Source of the DNA: UBA961 sp041191145
Lineage (GTDB): Bacteria > Bacteroidota > Ignavibacteria > Kapaibacteriales > UBA961
Reading direction: 5' to 3'
Assembly: GCA_041191145.1 (NCBI GenBank)
Contig: JBEEPK010000057.1
Coordinates: forward strand, 1-11,094
Length of the DNA: 11,094 bases
Position 1 is the first letter of the stretch, and each line of letters starts with the position of its first letter. Below, one piece after another: positions 7,409-11,094 of this stretch. A program made the translations under genes and the position numbers. Below the pieces are notes generated by a model. It did no database searches. It saw only the letters and a program-made list of their open reading frames with translations, and was not told the DNA's origin.

Positions 7409-9078
7409 TGCAATGTTCTCTTGATAGAAGGAATCACACGAAATACGGTAAATCCATGAAGTTCACTTATTGGTTCAAGTCTGGGGTCTTTTCGTAATTC
7501 CATGGCTCTTTTCACTTTTGCAATAAAAAATACGGGCTTTTTCGATGCGCCATTCATCAAATCTTCATCGGTTGGCTTATTATAATTCGGAAAATCACTT
7601 GGTGGTAATTTTCCTGAATAGAAGAGATGAGCATAGCTCTTATATGCCGTTGGATAAATCAACACATCCCGAGACTTCATTGATTCATAGAATGCAATTG
7701 GAGATCCTTGGGTATAACCTTCAATCTTTGGAGCTATGATTGGAAGAAATGTCATGAGGGCAATAATCGTTGATATCCCCAATATCAAAATTCCCTTCTC
7801 AAAGCTCTCTTGAGTATACAAAAAGTATACTCCAAAGCCGGCAATGATCATATACATCAGTCCAATTCCAAGTTCATAGCCATGCCATATAACAGGCGCT
7901 CCGAGATTCAGCTTTGCAAACTCATCCCGAATACTCGGAAGTATTGACTGGAGATTCAGCCCGATGATCGGTACAATCAAGAGTAGAATAGTCCAGAGCA
8001 GTATCCCAAAAACAAGGGCAAAAAGGAGTCTTTTAGAGATTGCTTGTGTTTGCAGAATATTCCTTACAGAATAAGCAGCGATATAGGTCAATGGTAGATA
8101 ACATAACGATGAATAATGGACAATTTTGGTTTTGACAATTGAGAACAAAATCAAGGTCACCCAAAACAGAATCAACATCACTCTATCATGCATTGGCTTT
8201 TCTTTTCGATTAAAAAGAGCTTTAATCGCAAAAAAAGAGGCTGGAAAACATCCAATCAACAAAATCAAAGCATGATAATAGAATGGTCCGGAATGTCCTG
8301 CATCACCGGTTGAGAATAATCTGATTTGATATTGAATGAATTCTTCTATAAACCATGTGCCATTACGCAGAATTTCGATTCCAAACCAAAGAGAGGCAGT
8401 CAAAGCTGTAATAAAGGACATTTGCAGAAGCCAAAGAATTCGACTTCCCAATTGAATGTCTCTTTTTTTATACACATCCAAAATGAGCAATATTCCAAAA
8501 GTCATCATGGCAAGAAGATAAGCCACAGGGCCTTTGGTCAATACTGCAAGCCCAATGAAAAAACCACTTGATATAGCAGACAAGGTTAATCGGTGTTTGA
8601 ATTTTGGAAGCATCGGAATAATTATTCCGAGCATGATGAAGAGATTGAACCAAGGATCAATGATACCGGACTTACAATAGAAATGTGGTAAAAAAGAACC
8701 GACATACATCAGTGTCCACAGAAGTCCTGTCAATCGATCATGCAATGATCTACCTAGGATGAATAATAGAGGTAATGTCAATGCTCCACAAAAGGCATTT
8801 GGAAATCTAGCGGCAAACTCATTGATGCCGAACACTTTCATGGACAATGCTTGCATCCACAAAAAAAGAGGCGGTTTTTCCCAAAAAGGTTGATAGTCAA
8901 TATGTACCCTCAAATATTCGCCTGTGAGTACCATTTCTCTTGCTGCTTCGGCAAAGTTGATTTCATCCCAATCAAAAAGATGCACTGCACCAAGGAATGG
9001 AACAAAAATGAGAAGTCCTACCACAAATAAGAATAGTGGAATATATTGATCAATCAATCGCCTATTATTATCGAGCAT
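7405..9078 (-). CDS. ArnT-like polytopic glycosyltransferase (GT-C / PMT superfamily)
   Basis: Integral inner-membrane glycosyltransferase of 557 residues with many hydrophobic helices, about 11-13 by eye. Such enzymes use a polyprenyl-phosphate-linked sugar and transfer it on the periplasmic side to lipid A, other lipids or proteins. The first helix (about 12-34) is followed by the diagnostic loop DWDEINFAEAAREM (36-49). Its acidic pair matches the catalytic/metal-binding Asp-Glu of ArnT and PMT proteins. FWEKPPLFLW further on is also a strong family motif. The last 90 or so residues are a soluble periplasmic part. The sugar and acceptor cannot be read from the sequence, and ArnT itself (4-amino-arabinose on lipid A) is only one family member. 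The gene overlaps the upstream GDP-fucose synthase by 11 bp and the downstream nadE by 4 bp. The neighbourhood suggests a role in surface glycan or lipid glycosylation. Confidence 0.88.
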   Translation of the reverse strand: MLDNNRRLIDQYIPLFLFVVGLLIFVPFLGAVHLFDWDEINFAEAAREMVLTGEYLRVHIDYQPFWEKPPLFLWMQALSMKVFGINEFAARFPNAFCGALTLPLLFILGRSLHDRLTGLLWTLMYVGSFLPHFYCKSGIIDPWFNLFIMLGIIIPMLPKFKHRLTLSAISSGFFIGLAVLTKGPVAYLLAMMTFGILLILDVYKKRDIQLGSRILWLLQMSFITALTASLWFGIEILRNGTWFIEEFIQYQIRLFSTGDAGHSGPFYYHALILLIGCFPASFFAIKALFNRKEKPMHDRVMLILFWVTLILFSIVKTKIVHYSSLCYLPLTYIAAYSVRNILQTQAISKRLLFALVFGILLWTILLLIVPIIGLNLQSILPSIRDEFAKLNLGAPVIWHGYELGIGLMYMIIAGFGVYFLYTQESFEKGILILGISTIIALMTFLPIIAPKIEGYTQGSPIAFYESMKSRDVLIYPTAYKSYAHLFYSGKLPPSDFPNYNKPTDEDLMNGASKKPVFFIAKVKRAMELRKDPRLEPISELHGFTVFRVIPSIKRTLQ

Positions 9079-10135
9079 ATTGAGGACCCTTCATTCGATA
9101 CTCTTCGATGATTTCAGTCAATCCTGAAAATACATCTATGGAATGTTTCCAACCGAGTTCATGCGCCCGACTTATATCCATGACTTTTCTTGGCGTACCA
9201 TCAGGTTTTGTGGAATCAAATGAAATGGTTCCTGTAAATCCAACAAGCTTTGCAATAGTATGCGCCATATCATAAATGGTTTCATCTTCACCGGTTCCGA
9301 TATTGATGCAATCATCCTGTTCATTTGCATCAATATCCTCCAGAAAATAGAGAATGGCATCAGCCAAATCTCGTGCATGCAAGAATTCTCTGCGAGCTTT
9401 GCCCGTCCCCCACAATGTCAAATTATTGTCAATTATTCCAATCGATGCCAAATGTTTTACTATTTCTTCATCATGTTCTATTGACCAATTCTTGGGAACT
9501 CCAATCATTAAATCCTTTTTGATCAAATCGAGTCTTCCTTCACTCAAATACTTGGCAAGGAAACATTTTCTGATGATGGCTGGAATCACATGAGAATGTT
9601 CAAGATGATAATTGTCTTGACTTCCAAAAAGATTGGTCGGCATGAGTGAAAGAAAATTGGATCCATATTGCTTATGATAAGCAGAGCAGAGTTTAATCGC
9701 CGCTATCTTTGCAATTGCATATGGTTCATTCGTTGGTTCAAGGATTCCGGTGAGAAGAGAAGTTTCTTTAATTGGTTGCTCGGCAAATTTCGGATAAATA
9801 CAAGAGGAACCGAGATTAATCAGCTTCTTTACTGCATGCAGATGCGATGCATGAATGACATTCATTGCTATGGCTATATTCTCATGGATGAATTCAGCAG
9901 GATATGTGGCATTTGCCAAGATACCACCAACTTTAGCAGCGGCAAGAATTACATATTCAGGTTTTTCTTCTTCAAAAAAACGCAGTACATCATCTTGCTT
10001 TGTCAAATCCAATTCTTGCTTGGTTCTCGTTATCAGATGCACACAACCTTGTTCTTGCAATGCATTGATGATTGCATTTCCGACCAATCCTCTATGACCG
10101 GCCACATAGATTCGTGCATCCTTCGGAATGCTCAT
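9068..10135 (-). CDS. fcl: GDP-L-fucose synthase (GDP-4-keto-6-deoxymannose 3,5-epimerase/4-reductase)
   Basis: Short-chain dehydrogenase-fold enzyme that converts GDP-4-keto-6-deoxy-D-mannose to GDP-L-fucose using NADPH. It supplies fucose for surface polysaccharide. The nucleotide-binding motif is GHRGLVG at 13-19, and AAAKVGGI follows at 65-72. The active-site residues line up with E. coli WcaG at a constant offset of +3: Ser110 and Cys112 in GSSCIYP, Tyr139 and Lys143 in YAIAK, and His182 in SHVIP. At 355 residues it is longer than WcaG (about 321). Much of the extra length lies around 195-235, a charged insert ending just before LWGTG. From memory, Bacteroidota homologues share this insert. 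The ATG overlaps the stop of the secreted-protein gene (ATGA). The partner dehydratase (gmd), which makes the substrate, is not in the window. Confidence 0.96.
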   Translation of the reverse strand: MSIPKDARIYVAGHRGLVGNAIINALQEQGCVHLITRTKQELDLTKQDDVLRFFEEEKPEYVILAAAKVGGILANATYPAEFIHENIAIAMNVIHASHLHAVKKLINLGSSCIYPKFAEQPIKETSLLTGILEPTNEPYAIAKIAAIKLCSAYHKQYGSNFLSLMPTNLFGSQDNYHLEHSHVIPAIIRKCFLAKYLSEGRLDLIKKDLMIGVPKNWSIEHDEEIVKHLASIGIIDNNLTLWGTGKARREFLHARDLADAILYFLEDIDANEQDDCINIGTGEDETIYDMAHTIAKLVGFTGTISFDSTKPDGTPRKVMDISRAHELGWKHSIDVFSGLTEIIEEYRMKGPQYAR

Positions 10136-10752
10136 CGCTTGACTTTCAATGAAAATGACTGAAAGAATTTTTTGGCTTCAGGGCTATCTGGACCCGACTT
10201 CACAGAAGTTTGATAGAGCAATTGATATACTCTTGGAGGATTGATGATATTTTCACATCTGAAATACACTGTTTTATCACCTTCTCCCTTAGCGGTAAAA
10301 TACGATATGCGAGAATGATATAATCCTTCTCTTACCATCTTCACTTTTCTTTGAACTGTACCACCAAGATTTGCAATCAATTGCGCTTGTAAAGTATCCA
10401 AAAGAATTTTGCTATTCTGAGCAAGATTTTCATCTTTCTCTGCAACCTTCTTCATATCCAATTCATAGTATGCTATCATTGATGCACTATTCGTTGAATT
10501 GGTGGTATAAGCATAGAATTGAGTTTGACCAAATGCAGTTGAGATTAGAGATGTATCTCCTTTCACTTGACCATGAGATCCGGGGAATGCAATGGTAAAA
10601 TGGCCTTCTTCATGAAGAAACTTCTTTGCGGGTTTTATAGCTTGCACAGTCTTTTTCTTGGATGCTTTGCGTTTCTTGCGAGCTTGGGCATCTATCGGAT
10701 TTGATAAGAGAAGAATAAGTCCGATAATGAAAATCATCGATCGAAAAAACAT
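10132..10752 (-). CDS. Secreted/periplasmic protein with basic linker, unknown function
   Basis: A 206-residue protein beginning MFFRSMIFIIGLILLLSN, a signal peptide with probable cleavage after IDAQA. A highly basic stretch of about 25 residues follows (RKKRKASKKK, then KPAKK). The globular part starts near HFTIAFPG and alternates short strands and amphipathic helices. It ends in a KKFFQSFSL-type segment that resembles the close of PsbP/DUF1795-like periplasmic domains; that resemblance is only suggestive. I chose the ATG at 10752 over the longer TTG-initiated frame (10794). GGAG sits 7 nt upstream of 10752, a promoter-like TATCTTTG lies further up, and the signal peptide then begins at residue 1. 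The longer form would bury the signal peptide behind 14 extra residues. It overlaps GDP-fucose synthase by 4 bp, which suggests an envelope role, but no function is assigned. Confidence 0.82.
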   Translation of the reverse strand: MFFRSMIFIIGLILLLSNPIDAQARKKRKASKKKTVQAIKPAKKFLHEEGHFTIAFPGSHGQVKGDTSLISTAFGQTQFYAYTTNSTNSASMIAYYELDMKKVAEKDENLAQNSKILLDTLQAQLIANLGGTVQRKVKMVREGLYHSRISYFTAKGEGDKTVYFRCENIINPPRVYQLLYQTSVKSGPDSPEAKKFFQSFSLKVKR

Positions 10753-10759
10753 GGTATAA

Positions 10760-10763
10760 CTCC
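10760..10763 (-). promoter_or_regulatory. Shine-Dalgarno site for the secreted protein
   Basis: On the minus strand TTTTGGAG is followed by 7 nt (TTATACC) and then the ATG at 10752. This is one of the few clear Shine-Dalgarno sites in the window and decides the start of this gene. Confidence 0.7.
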
Positions 10764-10777
10764 AAAATTTAATGCTG

Positions 10778-10785
10778 CAAAGATA
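10778..10785 (-). promoter_or_regulatory. Bacteroidota-type -7 promoter element (TATCTTTG)
   Basis: Read on the minus strand, TATCTTTG fits TAnnTTTG and begins 33 nt before the ATG at 10752, in the gap of 38 bp after the DUF2520-type gene. The geometry is nearly identical to the plus-strand element before the B12/GTPase gene. No TTTG box is seen 19-21 nt further upstream. It would let the secreted protein, fcl and genes below be transcribed independently of the upstream gene. Confidence 0.5.
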
Positions 10786-10790
10786 CGAAT

Positions 10791-11094
10791 TCAAGATGCA
10801 TTTTGTCCATCTGAGGGCATTTCAAGCAATACTTCAAAAAGTCTATTTCCTTGCTGACTTGTCAATATCTGTTCTTTGACCAATAATTCTATACCTGCTT
10901 TGCACATCGCACAATACAATTCATCCATGCCCGGAATGGATTGAATCGCTTTTCTATTTGCAAGAATTGTTGTTTCATCCATTCGAATGAGAGGTCCTGT
11001 CAATCCGGAAATGATAGATTCTTGATTAATCAAAGCATCATGCGCTCTTTCCAGTACAGTGGATTGAATCTTGGGTAAGAATAATTCTGGAGGG
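10791..11094 (-). CDS. DUF2520-type Rossmann protein, C-terminal part (5' end outside window)
   Basis: The reading frame is open to the window edge, giving about 100 residues that start ...PPELFLPKIQSTVLERAHDA. The stretch SGLTGPLIRMDETTI, followed by a helix ending in ELYCAMCKAGIELL, matches the C-terminal helical domain of 'Rossmann-like and DUF2520 domain' proteins. These look like NADP-dependent reductases of the 6-phosphogluconate/ketopantoate reductase type, with unknown substrate. The nucleotide-binding N-terminal domain would lie beyond the window, roughly 150-170 residues. A TTG at 11033 could be read as a start of an 80-residue protein, but the upstream codons carry family-like sequence, so this is a partial gene. 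The TGA at 10791 is followed by a 38-bp gap with a promoter-like element. The family assignment rests on a short segment. Confidence 0.72.
   Translation of the reverse strand, partial: PPELFLPKIQSTVLERAHDALINQESIISGLTGPLIRMDETTILANRKAIQSIPGMDELYCAMCKAGIELLVKEQILTSQQGNRLFEVLLEMPSDGQNAS

Noticed and set aside
9668..10162. Plus-strand open frame of 164 codons
   Set aside because: It lies opposite the fucose synthase gene, whose active-site residues are all in place. It is Cys/Ile/Phe-rich, like a shadow frame, with no ribosome site or family features.
10791..11033. A separate 80-residue gene starting at TTG 11033
   Set aside because: Upstream codons to 11094 are open and continue the DUF2520-like domain, so this is the end of a longer gene.
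1..11094. tRNA, rRNA, CRISPR, insertion sequence, phage or toxin-antitoxin genes
   Set aside because: I looked on both strands and found no candidate; almost all bases are used by the listed genes and the three short gaps are described.

Overview
The window is about 40% GC, almost entirely coding, and carries ordinary Gram-negative housekeeping and cell-envelope genes. Several features point to the Bacteroidota/Chlorobi (FCB) side of the bacteria: two TAnnTTTG-type -7 promoter elements, a fused B12-domain/G-protein of the IcmF type, the long (355 aa) form of GDP-L-fucose synthase, a glutamine-dependent NAD+ synthetase with its own nitrilase domain, and a single LptF/LptG-family permease. The lineage is an inference and I cannot place it more finely.

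Left half, plus strand (2-4665). The C-terminal protease part of FtsH enters from outside the window and ends at a strong rho-independent terminator. Next come a DNA polymerase III delta'-like clamp-loader subunit and an LptF/LptG-type permease, which overlap by 4 bp. A 50-bp gap with a Bacteroidota-type -7 box then precedes a protein consisting of a cobalamin-binding domain fused to a MeaB/MeaI-type GTPase. This is the front half of an IcmF acyl-CoA mutase. It stops cleanly at the linker, and no mutase catalytic domain follows.

Right half, minus strand (11094 down to 4666). Eight genes are packed head to tail. In transcription order they are: a DUF2520-type dehydrogenase-like protein (C-terminus only), a secreted basic-linker protein, GDP-L-fucose synthase, an ArnT-like polytopic glycosyltransferase, glutamine-dependent NAD+ synthetase, a small YeiW/YkgJ-type cysteine-cluster protein, and an acidic protein I do not recognise. 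Start and stop codons overlap at most junctions. An internal promoter and a strong Shine-Dalgarno site before the secreted protein suggest that the lower part of the cluster can be transcribed separately. The envelope genes (secreted protein, fucose synthase, ArnT-like transferase) sit together and run directly into the NAD/cofactor genes.

The two halves converge at 4665/4666 with no spacer. A 9-bp-stem hairpin spans the junction and includes the last bases of both genes. I see no tRNA, rRNA, CRISPR array, insertion sequence or phage gene. The most unusual item is the mutase-less IcmF-like protein. I did not find convincing evidence of a wholly new system.
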